Below, piece by piece: positions 47,950 to 59,264 of a stretch of DNA of 64,000 nt; position 1 is the stretch's first letter, and every line of letters starts with the position of its first letter. Location of the stretch: NCBI GenBank assembly GCA_027405735.1, contig JAPEHQ010000001.1:1116001-1180000 (forward strand), given 5' to 3'. A program made the translations under genes and the position numbers. The notes beneath the pieces were generated by a model, which worked only from the letters and a program-made list of their open reading frames with translations, was not told where the DNA came from and searched no databases. This DNA is from Mucor racemosus (Eukaryota; Mucoromycota; Mucoromycetes; Mucorales; Mucoraceae).

Positions 47950-48430
47950 ATTTTAAATGGTCTACTGAGCCACAACTAACTTAGAAAAAGGTGCTCTTGA
48001 TTCCTATGATTTAACCAGTAAATAAATGGGATGTTAAAATTATATCGCTGGATAATATTACAGCTGTAGTATATATTTTGAAACTTTCAGACCATTTGGT
48101 TCAATATTTATTGATTTCAAGCATTTTGCCAGTTATTAAATTTCTTTCAAGCTGAAGAAAAGACTTTTTTTTTCAAAAACGTATCCGAGAATTCTTCAAA
48201 AACAGCTGTTAGCTAATAAAATCAAGATGTGTTCTTCGCACATCTACTGTGCATTAAATTCAACTTCAAAATTCAATTTCGAATCACTACTTGATTTTAT
48301 AAAAGTTTTCAAAGAATATCTGAAACAATTGATTCAAAATAGTTTGAACACGTACGAGTTTTTATTTTTCGATTTCCACAGCAACTCGGGGAGGCTAAAC
48401 CTTTTGTGATTTTGTGGATCAACACTGGAA
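47950..48430 (+). repeat. Repeat family E, direct half
   Basis: Matches 57740-58060 (TTTATTGATTTCAAG, AATTTCTTTCAAGC, GTTAGCTAAT(A/G)AAATCAAGA, GTGCATTAAAT). The short frame at 48227-48409 lies inside this repeat and is not kept in the other copy. Confidence 0.65.
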
Positions 48431-48800
48431 GTATTGGCATTGCAATGAAATGACACCTCCTTTGATCAGGCCAACGTTGCCATTATTGTCATTTCTAGGG
48501 ATGTTGTCGAGCCCAGCTTATACTAGTAAATTTGGCTAGCAAAGCCCGGCGCGACACCAATGCTAGTCATTTCAGACAAATAACTGATCTTGATTAGTAC
48601 CTGAATCTCGCTCCATAAGGACTAAGTTCTAATAATATCCCAACAAGCATAACGAGGAAACTATATATTGCTACTTGCTAGTGCCTGTAAAAGGAAGTAT
48701 TCCTGATCAAAATACAACCCTCTACATTATGACACCTATGATATAAAGCTGTACTTATTTTATCTTTAATTTTTATAAAATTACTTCAGTTTTATTGCAA
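48431..48800 (+). repeat. Short dispersed repeat shared with 50785-51030
   Basis: Shared text includes TGCAATGAAATGACACC, AATAACTGATCT, GCATAACGAGGAAACT and GGAAGTATTCCTGATCAAAA. The copy here contains the 70-bp MITE at 48496-48565; the copy at 50785 does not. Confidence 0.75.
48496..48565. mobile_element. 70-bp hAT-like MITE, GTCATTTC duplication
   Basis: Runs from TAGGGATGTTGTCGAGCCCA to the inverse of TAGCATTGGTGTCGCGCCGG, flanked by GTCATTTC at 48488-48495 and 48566-48573. The homologous unoccupied site is at 50826-50835 (ATTGTCATTTCAGA). Sequence and 8-bp duplication place it with 6963-7035 and 61942-62245. Confidence 0.9.
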
Positions 48801-48861
48801 TCAACAATCTTCAAAATCAGAGCATACCATCTTTTCTACTAACTAACCTCATATTAAACAT

Positions 48862-50560
48862 TTTTTAGGATATACCTTAGACTCTGCTAAATAGATATAA
48901 ATTGGTCGCATTATGCTACCAATTTCAAAATTTACTCTATATCTCACGAAAAACTCAAAAACACGTAAAATTTACTGTTTTTACTTTGAAAACTGGGTCC
49001 GACTTTTCATTTCTGCTCTACTTTTTTTTTTCACTAAATAACATCAAGACAAAAATATATGCCAATGTACCTGAGATGTTCAATTTTAATCCAAAAATAA
49101 GTATCCGGAAATATCCTATTTTTTGCAGCTGGTATTAATTTTTCAGTGCTAATGTTTCAGATTTCTACGCGTATTTCGCTGCTAAAAATTAAAAACTTCT
49201 AGGTTCCATATCTCTACAAAAAATTAAGCTATACTGATACTTTTTAATAATAAAACTTACTTGTTTTGAAGCGCTCTATGACATATTTCAGTATGAAAAG
49301 ATTATGAGCGCTTTTATTTTTTTTCATTTTTTTTGACATTTCTGTAGTAGGTTTCAAAATATTCGTTAAATTGAGCAGCATTTTATTTACATTTATGTCA
49401 GCAACCTCGTTGGGCTCTCTTGAATCCAGTTTAGTTTTTCTCAAAATATTGATTTTTCGTGGAGATATCCTCAAAAATGTGTGCGAAGAGATACCTTCGT
49501 TTCTAGCTTCAATTTTTCCCTTATGTACCCTCATCCCAAATTCTGAATTTGAAAAAAAAATTGACAAAAATCTTGTTTTCTCTACAAAACATGCAGTTAG
49601 AAGCTTCAACATTAGCTCGATCGATAGATGATTTTGCAGTGCATTATTTCCATTGCTTATATTTTAAATATGCTTATGAAAAGTGATATGTATATTCAAA
49701 AAACCTCCAAAATTTCAATCGCATTTTAAGCAGAATTTGATGTCAAAACTTTTTTTGAATTTTATTTAGATGAATGCAGAATTCAAAACTGTACAAAAAC
49801 CATTTAGGATGCTAGGTCGATTTACTTTGCAGTTCTAGAACTATTAAACGATTATTGTAATGATCCAGTTACATTACATAAGCAAATTGCACATATAAAT
49901 AACAACCAAGAACGGATCAATTGCACATTAGTGAATTTATCTGTTCTTTCCTTTCCCTTATTATATTTATAACCACAATCCAAATAAATATATATTATTA
50001 CTTATTTATCATTGTTACTTATAACCAATTATTATATAACTCCATATAATCAATCATAGGTAATAATCGTATACTAGTAATAGCAATTACAATTAGTAAC
50101 ACCAACCTCTCATAATCAATCATAGAATCAAAGTCAGACATATAATCCTCTATATTATATATCCAGTTTGACAATCCATTGATCTATTACAATTATGGTT
50201 TTTGAACCATTTTGAATCCATTTTTTTAAAATTAATTTTGGAACCCCGTTATGATAGATCTTCAGCTGTGAAAAGAACTATTACTTTGATTATCTCGACG
50301 AAAAATCAATATTTTTTGCTGAAACAAAAAATGCAGAATAGCTTAAAGTTGGATCTGTCTTGTGAATAATACAAAAAACCACAACCTTGATTTAGGCACA
50401 CAATTTTCCATAATCAATTTTAGATCAATTTTGGTCAATGTTTGGCCAGTGCACTTATATTTTGATATTAACATTTCTATTTTCCGAGATACAACAGAGA
50501 GATATCAATGGCCTATAGGAGAATGAAGATACGTCTCTCTCCTGATTTTACATAATTCGA
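48862..50560 (+). repeat. Repeat family A, copy 5, interrupted by a solo LTR
   Basis: The longest A copy. It begins AGGATATACCTTAGACTCTG and ends near GAGAGATATCAATGGCCTAT...; the LTR at 49856-50191 splits it. Minus-strand frame 49244-49612 (122 codons) is the counterpart of the frames in copies 1, 2 and 4. Confidence 0.85.
49856..50191 (+). mobile_element. Solo LTR, family G (336 bp), ATTAT duplication
   Basis: Starts TGTAATGATCCAGTTACATT and ends TTGATCTATTACA, flanked by ATTAT at 49851-49855 and 50192-50196. Copy 4 of repeat A (34535-34550, inverted) preserves the site without the insert (CGATTATGGTTTTT). A TATAAATAAC run (about 49895) and AATAAATATA (about 49984) fit promoter and polyadenylation positions. 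Confidence 0.92.
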
Positions 50561-52370
50561 CTATTCGACTCAATATTGGGTCAAACTCAAAACATTCAAA
50601 ACCTATTTAAAAACTGCTGCATCCACCGGTTAATTGTAAGATAATAAACCTTTTGATTTTTAATCCTTATTGATAAGAAGCCAGTTAACTGATCTATAAT
50701 AATATTCTCGATTACTGTTGTATTCCACCAAGTACCATCCTTTATTACCTTGTACAGTATCAATACATCTTACATCTTATAATCTTGCAATGAAATGACA
50801 CCTTTTATAGACCAAAGTCGCCATTGTCATTTCAGAAAAATAACTGATCTCGATTCTCACCTGAATCGCTGAATCTTGCTCCATAAGGACTGAGTTCCAA
50901 TCAGTTCCCAATAAGCATAACGAGGAAACTCTATATTGCTGGTGCCTGTGAAAGGAAGTATTCCTGATCAAAATATAACCTTCTACAACACGACACCTAT
51001 GATATAAAGCTGTACTTATTTTGCATCAATAATATATTCCAAAACTCCTGCGCATAAAATCGCAGTTGTAGTAATTCTAGATAAGGAATCAAATCCCATA
51101 AAAATAAGCTCAATTGCATTTTAAATTATAACTGGAATGTTGAAAGATCAATATCCATCTAATGATATTCTATCATATCAAACAAAGTATCAACATCTCG
51201 GCCAAGTATCTTATAAAAGAATGTCAATAAAAGACATTATGATGGAACACCTGTAAAATAGGCATCAACACACAAACATCCACTATTTTACAATTCCTAT
51301 AAATATAGCATACTTTATGAAGATATCATTTTTTTTCTTCAGATTTTTTTAATCACAATAAAACCTTGGAAAGACTATAATTGTATTTATCAGCGCTTTT
51401 ATTTTTTATTTTATTTTTCATTTTTATAAAATTACTTCAATTTCATTGCAAATCTATTGACTACGACATGTATTGAAGTGCAAAGTCTCAATATCGGATA
51501 TACGAAACTCCTAGCGTACTACGTTTAATCCAATAATTACCAAAAACGCTTGGACATCAATTATGACACCATTGAAATGCCAAAGATTTAGAATAAATAT
51601 TATGGCAAGAAAAAATGTATAATTTAATAAAGGAACTTGTTAAATTAAATCACACACAAAAACTGAAGAGAATCTTTATTTAATATCAATAATTTGTCCT
51701 ATTTATATACAAATTCTATATTACAATTATCTGTAAGATCAGCTTTGGATCGATTATATCTTTCTGACATTCCATTGTCAGGCCATTTCATGTACATTAG
51801 TAACACAGCACATTTAACTTCAGCTTATTTTATATAACTAAATCCAACAAGTGAATATGTCTCACATATCCAGCTTCCCGGATCTTGCTTTAGAAAATAA
51901 GAACAATCGAGAATGTTATCATAGATCAGTTAGCTGACTTCTTGAAACTAAGGATTACAAATCAAAAGGTTCATTATCTTACGATTAACCAGTGGATGCA
52001 ACAACCATATTATTTTATCCCAGCGGTTAATCAATTAAGTAGCTATCAAATCAACATCTAAGCACATTTAGCGCAGCATTGAAACAAGACAACTTACAAA
52101 CTCTGCAAGGACGGTTAAATTATGATGGATCCATTTCAATCCATAGATTATTATCAAACATATCTAATGGTTTAATAATGACTTAAATTACCTCTTAGTA
52201 TCTCAATGTCAAATCAATATAATAAAAGGCCATACTTTTATATCTAAATAAACGATATCTTGTTTTTATTATACAATTAAAGAACTGTTTTACTGTATTA
52301 CTGATTCTTTTTTAATTGTATTCTTTTTTAAGTATTATTTATCAAACCTGAAAATATACGACAATGTGCA
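50561..52370. repeat. Mosaic of families F, D and the 48431-type repeat
   Basis: 50570-50780 and 51470-51569 plus 52010-52370 are pieces of family F. 50785-51030 is the short repeat shared with 48431. 51570-52009 is family D inserted into F, since F sequence resumes on both sides. No coding sequence. Confidence 0.65.
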
Positions 52371-52374
52371 CCTT

Positions 52375-52490
52375 GTTATCTTTTTAGCCATATTCAGTGG
52401 GCACAACAGCTCAGGCTATAGTGTGCAGCCCACCTGCTGGGCACCACAGCAAAATAATCTTGTGCAGCACAGGTCGGCCGTAATGACTAA
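52375..52490 (+). mobile_element. Family C end fragment
   Basis: Matches 57520-57625: GCCATATTCAGTGGGCACA, GTGTGCAGCCCA and the terminal CAGCACAGGTCGGCCGTAAT. Only the end of the element is present. Confidence 0.6.
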
Positions 52491-52574
52491 TTATTTTGAT
52501 TAAAATTAATAGGCTCAAAAAGCATATTTAAGTGCAATCATTGTCACTAAATTGCATAATTTAATATATTGTAG

Positions 52575-54566
52575 AAAACTCTTCAAGCATTTACTCTTTT
52601 CTTTTTTTTTGGTAATGCTACAAATTATTATCGTTAAATATGACTGAATATTAATGAATCAGCGGAAATACAACTGGTAAAATCTAATACCCAATGTACA
52701 TTGAGGTCAAGATTGATAAAGGGTGTATTCATTGTGTAGTGAAAATTACAATATTTTGATGGATAGAAATTACAGGATCAAGATGCTGAATTTGCCTCAG
52801 GATTTTTAAAAGGGTTTTAAAAGCATACTTTATCAAACTTACTTAGATATTAAATACTCACCATATGATATTATTAGTATGATCTTGTTTTTTATTTACT
52901 GATTGCTGTATTATTAAAAATCAAGCTTTTCATAGCTTATAACAATAACAATAATGTGATGTTTCTGGTTTTAGATTGACATTTATCATATAAGGCGGGC
53001 TGATGATACGTTTGATACTGTTGTAGATGGAATCAGTCGATTTGATTTATAAAATTTTAATGCAAATGCCGAAGAACCATTTGTAAGTACTTAAGTTGGT
53101 TCTGGCGGAGCATGGGAGTGAATAAATTGGCTTGGGACAAAGAGGGTAAAAAGATGGCAATAGGTTCCAGCGATGGCCATGTTTATGTTTATGATGTTGA
53201 AGGGGTACGGCGAAAACGTAATGTAAATCACCTCTAGCGCAATAATTATAAAGTAAGACTATATTATTATCAAATAAATTACCACACAATATTAACATGT
53301 ATAAAGATTTACAGTAATGAGCTTGAATCAAGTGGGTACATCATCGTAAATTCTTAAAAAAGTTCTCAAGTATTATAAAATCTCTTATTTTTAAGACTTA
53401 CAAGGCTTACAAGCGGAATATTAATTTAGAAAATTATTTTTGTTCAGATCATCAATTTTGACATTTTTTAATTTTTTTTTTTTGGTTTTGCAAATTTAGA
53501 GTTAATTATACTACCAATTATAAAAACAAAAAATGTACACATATGCAGAATTTAGCGCTCTATTTGCTCAGTAAAAAATAATAAACATTTTTATTGCAAA
53601 ATATAACATGAAAATCCTTAAATCAAAAAACCGTTTTTGGGCCAAAAATGCTAATTTTCATTACTTAACATTTAATATTAAACTTTTATAAAATGCGTAT
53701 TAGTCATGGCTACAATTTTGTCTCACAATGTAGTATATTTAAACGTTGATTTTGGTATCAAAACTTAATTTTTCTGTTTTTTGATCAAAATCATGAGTGT
53801 TGGTAAGGGTAAAATGAGCCCCGAAAATGTCCGCTACAAAATCTGAATTTTCAGACCGTACGTGCTTAAATATAAGAAAAGTAAAAAAAAATCGCATTTT
53901 CATTTAAAACTTAGATATATACCATAGTATGAAAGGCTTAGCCGTTCGATCGTGTTATGCTCAATTATGGCGTCACTCTACGGGCTCGCTTTTGCAATTT
54001 TTAATGAATGTATGATATAATAGACGAAGGTTTTTCTGGTAGAAAAGTGTATGTTTCTACGATAGCAGATATTGCCTATTTTGCTTAATTTATGGGTTGA
54101 TGCGCTGTAATTAATGCCACTTTTACATTGGTTAAATGAGCAATTTAGCAGGGTTTTAATTGGGCTAAATAATGTAAAGCCTTGTAAATCCTTTTCTACG
54201 TGTGTTGTTTCTCTCTTTTTGTTTTCATGTTTCAAGGATATATTCACCGTTTGATAAGGCATATCAGACTATCAAGCTGGTATTATTCTTTTCTTGTATT
54301 TGAATACACATTCTAACATAGGGGACTAATGTTTTTAATATATGTAGCAGTTGTTATATTAGAGACTGATATTTTCATTTAACCGTATTTTAGGGTCAAA
54401 TATCAAATATCATTATTTACTACTGTATTGTTGGACGTATTTCTTGATTACCAGATCAAATCGAAGGCAATAATGATACTTATACTGTATCTACTCAATG
54501 AAAAGCTAGAACTGGCTACAAAACCACGAAATGTCTCAGAAAAATGGTAAAATTTCAAATGATATA
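52575..54566 (+). repeat. Repeat family B, copy 4, ending at a Tigger insertion
   Basis: Inverted relative to copies 1, 3 and 5. It continues on the far side of the Tigger element (57074 onwards: GAAACAAAAAAAAAAGAATA). It contains the dynein-like fragment at 52975-53204. Confidence 0.8.
52975..53204 (+). pseudogene. Captured dynein intermediate chain fragment, copy 4
   Basis: Fragments readable across frames: FIIRRADDTFDT, FNANAEEPFVST, a TAA, then NKLAWDKEGKKMAIGSSDGH and VYVYDVEG, ending at GGTACG where the other copies have GGTAAG. It is frame-shifted around 53120 and clearly non-functional. Confidence 0.65.
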
Positions 54567-54687
54567 CAGTAGTCGCGCTATATAAGGCTAACTTTTTGGA
54601 AGGAATTTTCAGCCTTATATAGAGCATAGCCTTATATAACGCGTGTGGCTTAGGTTTATAAAACAGTCCACTTTAGGTATTGAAATT

Positions 54688-54868
54688 AAATGTCAAATTG
54701 TACCACTGGTACTTCCTAACTAGGAATTAACCCACGAAGATCTTTAAGGTATTATTAATATAAATTAGCAGATAGTATATAAACCTTCAGATTTTATAAT
54801 AATAAATAAAACCTCTTTATTTGATTAGTTATAAATCCTTTGACTGATAATTTATTTTAATAAGTAAC
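54688..54868 (+). promoter_or_regulatory. LTR-like leader upstream of the transposase
   Basis: TGTCAAATTGTACCACTGGT followed by ACTTCC, a TATATAAACC-like run at about 54776 and AATAATAAATAAAACC. The same order occurs at 4997-5170. It lies between the left terminal repeat and the transposase ATG, so it may serve as the promoter. The function is inferred. Confidence 0.45.
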
Positions 54869-54874
54869 ACACCA

Positions 54875-56664
54875 ATGGACAAAAACAGTAATAAGAAATC
54901 AAGAAATCGCTTCTCTATTGAGCAACAATATGCTATTTGCAATCACTATTTAATGTTCAGTGGATTGTCTCAAGTTGAGCTTGGTGAATGGGCTAGAAAA
55001 GAATTTAATATTTCAGGAAGTGTTAGTCAGAAGACTATATCCAACATTTTATCCCGCAAAGATGAGATATTTCGAACCTTTAAAGACGGTAACCTCAAAG
55101 GGAAAAGCAACAGAAGCATAAAAATGCCTCAACTTGATAAAGAAATAGAAGACTATATAGATTCAATGAGTGATAAAAACATTCCAATTAATCGTGCAGC
55201 AGTTATTCTCTACGCAAAAGTAGTCGCTAACAAGAAATACAAGATGAATGAATTGCCAGCAAAAGATCAAATCAAATTTTCTGATGGATGGTTAAGTAAT
55301 GTTTTTAAAAGAATTGGAGTTAAATGTCGACACATGTATGGAGAAAACAATTCCGTTAATTTAGATAGCCCTAACATAATTGAAGTGCTAAAAAAGATTG
55401 AGCAACTATTGGAACCTTATGATTTAAAAGATATAATGAATTTTGACGAAACAGGGCTCTACTATGAGCAGCAACCAACCCGAACGATCTCCAAAAAGCC
55501 AATCGGTGGTTCCAAAAAATCCAAAAACAGATTCACTGTTGGTTTTGTGACAAACTACGATGGATCATACAAAGGTCATCCTATTGTTATAGGGAGAAGG
55601 AAAACTCCAAGAGCGGCAACAAAAAAACCAGCATTATATAGAAAAACTACTTCTGTCGGTCAATCCCATTATGTAGAATATCATTCTAGCCCAAGTGCCT
55701 GGATGACTACCGAAATTTTTAAAAAGTATATCAAACATCTGAATGCTTCATTTGTCTATGCAAATAGAAAGGTGGCTCTCTTGGTCGACAATGCTTCTGT
55801 GCACAAGCTGAAAATGGAATTCAGTAACATCAAACTCGTTTTCCTTCCTGCAAATACTACCAGCAAATTGCAACCCTTGGATGCCGGTAAAGTATCATTA
55901 CACTTATATCATTGTATTCACATTATAAGAAAAACCATCGTCTATTAATTTTGTTTTCTATTACATAAGGTATAATTGCTAATTTCAAGGCTCAATTTCG
56001 CAGACATCAATATCTCAGAGCAGTAAATAAGTATCTTTCAGGCATTCAATTAGATCATGTTGAAGATTACAGAATGGATGAGGTAGATGCCTTGTACTTT
56101 TTGGCTGATGCCTGGATTAGAGTAAAGCCAAAATCCATCAAAAATTGTTGGGATCATACGAATATTCTTAACTTTAAAATTAATAAGGAGAGTATTGATG
56201 ATGAAGCGCTTCTTCCCACAGCCGAATTACCTTTAGATGATGATTTAGTACAAGAATTGAGCGATATTATTTCTGACCTTCCAGGAAATAAGGACGTTGA
56301 AGGTCGACAAATGATTACAGCATTGAACGAATTGGATTTGTACGCTGATGAGTCGAATTTAATTGTTGTTGAACCTAAAACAATTGATTTTCTAGAAGAA
56401 GGGAATGAGCAACAGGCTGTAGAAAAAGAAAATGAAGAAGGGAATGAAAAAGAAGAGGAGGAAGAAGTAGTTGATCCAAAGCTCATTAGAGCAGACCTAA
56501 AGCGATCTTATAAGACGATATTGTATTATGATACAGCGTTTGATGATAAAGACAATGCTATGCTGAAGGTAATTAGAAGAAAACTGGATGAAATCAGAAC
56601 GGAAGAAGCAGTAGAAAGAAAGCAATCTGATCTTCACGATTATTTTGCTCCTCGTGAACATTAA
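54875..56664 (+). CDS. pogo/Tigger-family transposase (CENP-B-like HTH plus DDE_1)
   Basis: Two exons (54875-55886, 55970-56664; intron 83 nt) encode 568 residues. The N-terminus has two helix-turn-helix segments: FSIEQQYAICNHYLMFSGLS (about 13-32) with QKTISNILSRKDE, and a Tc5/CENP-B-type second half (RAAVILYAKV..., DGWLSNVFKRIGVKCRHMYG). The DDE_1 catalytic domain shows NFDETG (Asp191), LLVDNASVH (Asp305) and LPANTTSKLQPLDAG (Asp336), giving the DDD triad usual for pogo. The intron falls inside the PLDAG/GIIANFK junction and splices in frame. The C-terminus is acidic (EEGNEKEEEEEVVD) and ends DLHDYFAPREH. No stop or frameshift is seen, so the element could be autonomous. Confidence 0.93.
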
Positions 56665-56785
56665 AAAAAAAATTTTTTTGTATTAAAAAAAGCAACCAAT
56701 AAAATATATTTCTATCAATTATTCGATTTGAGTTACGTTTTAAAGGGGAAGAAAAAACTACGAACATAACTAACTTAGCAAAAGT

Positions 56786-56854
56786 GTAACGGGTGAGAGT
56801 CGAACTCAGGTCCTTAGCTTAACAAGACCGACAAATAACCACTGCACTAAGCGA
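56786..56854 (-). other. tRNA-like sequence (A-box and B-box) inside the Tigger element
   Basis: On the minus strand: GTCGCTTAGTGCAGTGGTTA (A-box TAGTGCAGTGG), GTCGGTCTTGTTAAGCTAAG (anticodon-arm position) and TGAGTTCGACTCTCA (T-arm, B-box GAGTTCGACTC), then a TTTT run. D-arm and T-arm resemble a tRNA, but the acceptor ends (GTCGC.../...CCGTTAC) do not pair and the anticodon stem is poor. I read it as a tRNA-derived pseudo-sequence, not a working tRNA. Confidence 0.5.
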
Positions 56855-57264
56855 CAAATTCTAAAAAATTGAAAAATTTAAATTTTTATTATGTAAATAC
56901 TAAAATTTTGGTCACGTGCTGTTTTATATAAGGCTAAATTTTTTTTTAGCACAGCCTTATCTAAAATAAGGCTAATAAGGCTATTTCCCTGCTAAAAAAT
57001 TTTTTTTTCAAAAATCTTAGCCTTATAGAGAGCATAGCCTTATATAGTGTAGCCTTATATAGCGCGACTACTGTAGAAACAAAAAAAAAAGAATAGTCTA
57101 ATTTTTTGTCTAATAATCATAGTTTTGATCGTAGCTATGCTTGAATCGTAAATATATTGGTTTTTGCATGTATTTCTCCACATCAACAACCTATTAAATT
57201 GTATTGTCTATAATTTATATTAATAAAAACAAATGTAATTTAAAAACCCATTTCAGTAAAAAAA

Positions 57265-57630
57265 ATGCAATGGAATTTTGAGAACGGCACGATGCTCATG
57301 TACAGTACAAACCAATTTGTGCCCATAAGATCAGCTCATTATGCTCATGGTCAAATTTTATTATTATGCACAAATAGGGTTAATGGTATGCTTATGGGCA
57401 ATTCTACTATTATGCACACATGGGATTAATGTCATGCACATAGACAGAAGCTATAATTCTGCACATACAGGCTTAGCGTTGTGCTCGTGTGCAGTTTCTT
57501 TTGTTGTGCCCATGTGCATCTTGTTTTCTTTTTAGCCATATTCAGTGGGCACATCAGTTCAGGCCATAGTGTGCAGCCCAACTGGGCACAACGAAATTAT
57601 CCTGTGCAGCACAGGTTGGTCATAGTTATA
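57265..57630 (-). mobile_element. Family C element, copy 3 (inverted)
   Basis: Inverse of 6490-6830 and 33415-33720, with a complete right end (GCCATATTCAGTGGGCACAT ... CTGTGCAGCACAGGTTGGTC). Short frames within it are by-products of the repeat. Confidence 0.65.
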
Positions 57631-57699
57631 TATACTGAATTTGACAGTTTTAGCAACTATTTCTAATTTTAATTATAATGGCTTGACGAGTTATCAAAC

Positions 57700-59100
57700 C
57701 TACTATCTAGTAGAAAAAACTGGGCGCTACTTGCTTCCTAAAACTAACATCAAATCAATGGAATTCTAAAATTATAGCACTGGATACTGTAACAGCTGTA
57801 ATATACGTTTTGAAACTTGCAACCCATTTGGATAATAATATTTATTGATTTCAAGTATATTTTCAATTGCTAAATTTCTTTCAAACGTAAGAAAAGGCTA
57901 TTTTTCTCAAAAACGGGTCAAAACATTCTTCCAAAGCAACTGTTAGCTAATGAAATCAAGATATGTTCTTCATACGTCAACTGTGCATTAAATGCAACTT
58001 CAAAATTTGATTTTGCATCATTACTTGATTTTATAAAAATTTTGGAAGAATATTTAAAACAACTCATCACATAAATGTGTTTTATATTTATTTTTAAAGT
58101 TTAGGTTTCAAATATTGATTTAAGTAACCGTAAACAAACAAATATTAAAAAATAAAAAACCTTTGTTTCTTGAATGAGCTGATCTACTTATAATTCACAG
58201 TGAATTGGCAACACATTTGATGCAACTTTATCTACTAGATGATTTTTAAATCTTCAGAAAATATAAACTTTTCATCGAGTTATAGATAAATTAAGATTTG
58301 ATGAAAGATAATTGAGTTAAATGCAAAGCTGTGGTGCACTAAAAATCTGTATTTATGAAGCAATTTCAGAGCAAAATGTTTTATTTAAAACCGTAAATCA
58401 ATGCAAAATTGGATGAGCTACAAAAACTATTTAATGGTCAGGTGACGGTAAATATACAGTTTTTTGCCAAATATTGAAAACATTTCTTAATTTCCAGTAT
58501 TTTGCACATTTACAGCTTAAAAATAGACTACTGCTTTAATGTTTCGTTTTGCACTGATTAAAACCATCAGTCATTTATTCAATTTTTATAAATTTAGAGA
58601 TAATGCATCATTACTCGACCAAAATTGTAGCTAGAATCAAATAAAATAATGCAAATAAACAAGAAAATGCTGCACATTATGTATTTTTTAAAAAAAGACC
58701 TAGAAGAGTCTTCATGTTTCAAATTTTAATTAATGAAAATGATTAATCATCTAGCTGATTTTTAAATATTTGGGTACAATGTATTGTTACTCCATCAAAA
58801 ATATGCTTACGATCAAGAAAAATAGGACAAATAAAGCTGTAAATGTGAATAAAGTTGAGGCATTATAAAATATAGCTTGAAAAAAGACATAATGGTGTTT
58901 ACTGGAGACTTGCGAATGATCAATTATTTGACAAATTTGGCATTTCTGGATACTGCCAATAATGGCAAATGCCATTATCAAGTTTTTTACTACAATGTAA
59001 CTCGTTTTCTAGTATTATGCATCTTTAATTCGGTATATAATAGTCTTCAAAACACTCAAAATTGTTAGAGATATCACTAAATTAAAAATAAAGATTCTTC
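57700..59100 (+). repeat. Repeat family E, contiguous copy
   Basis: 57740-58060 matches 47990-48400, and 58150-58330 matches the inverse of 47100-47280. The rest has no second copy that I can identify. No gene is seen. Confidence 0.6.
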
Positions 59101-59264
59101 CATCTTTTAACATTATACAATGTGACGAGGGCAATTTCCGAATGAAAATTAAAAGGGAAATGGATACATGATGGTGGTGGCATTAGGATTATAAATGTTT
59201 TTGCTCATATATATCTTTTAGAGAACGTTCCCCAATTAGTAAAATCTGCACCATTTTTGATTGT

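Larger units (their letters stand above)
54567..57073 (+). mobile_element. pogo/Tigger-type DNA transposon, apparently intact
   Basis: The terminal inverted repeats share their first 24 bp, beginning CAGTAGTCGCGCTATATAAG. The flanking TA is duplicated (54565-54566 and 57074-57075). The related unoccupied site near 34125 (inverted: AAATGATATAGAAAC) fits precise insertion at TA. Several AGCCTTATA words sit beneath both ends, likely transposase-binding sites. It encodes one transposase with a single intron. It is 2507 bp long. Confidence 0.93.
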
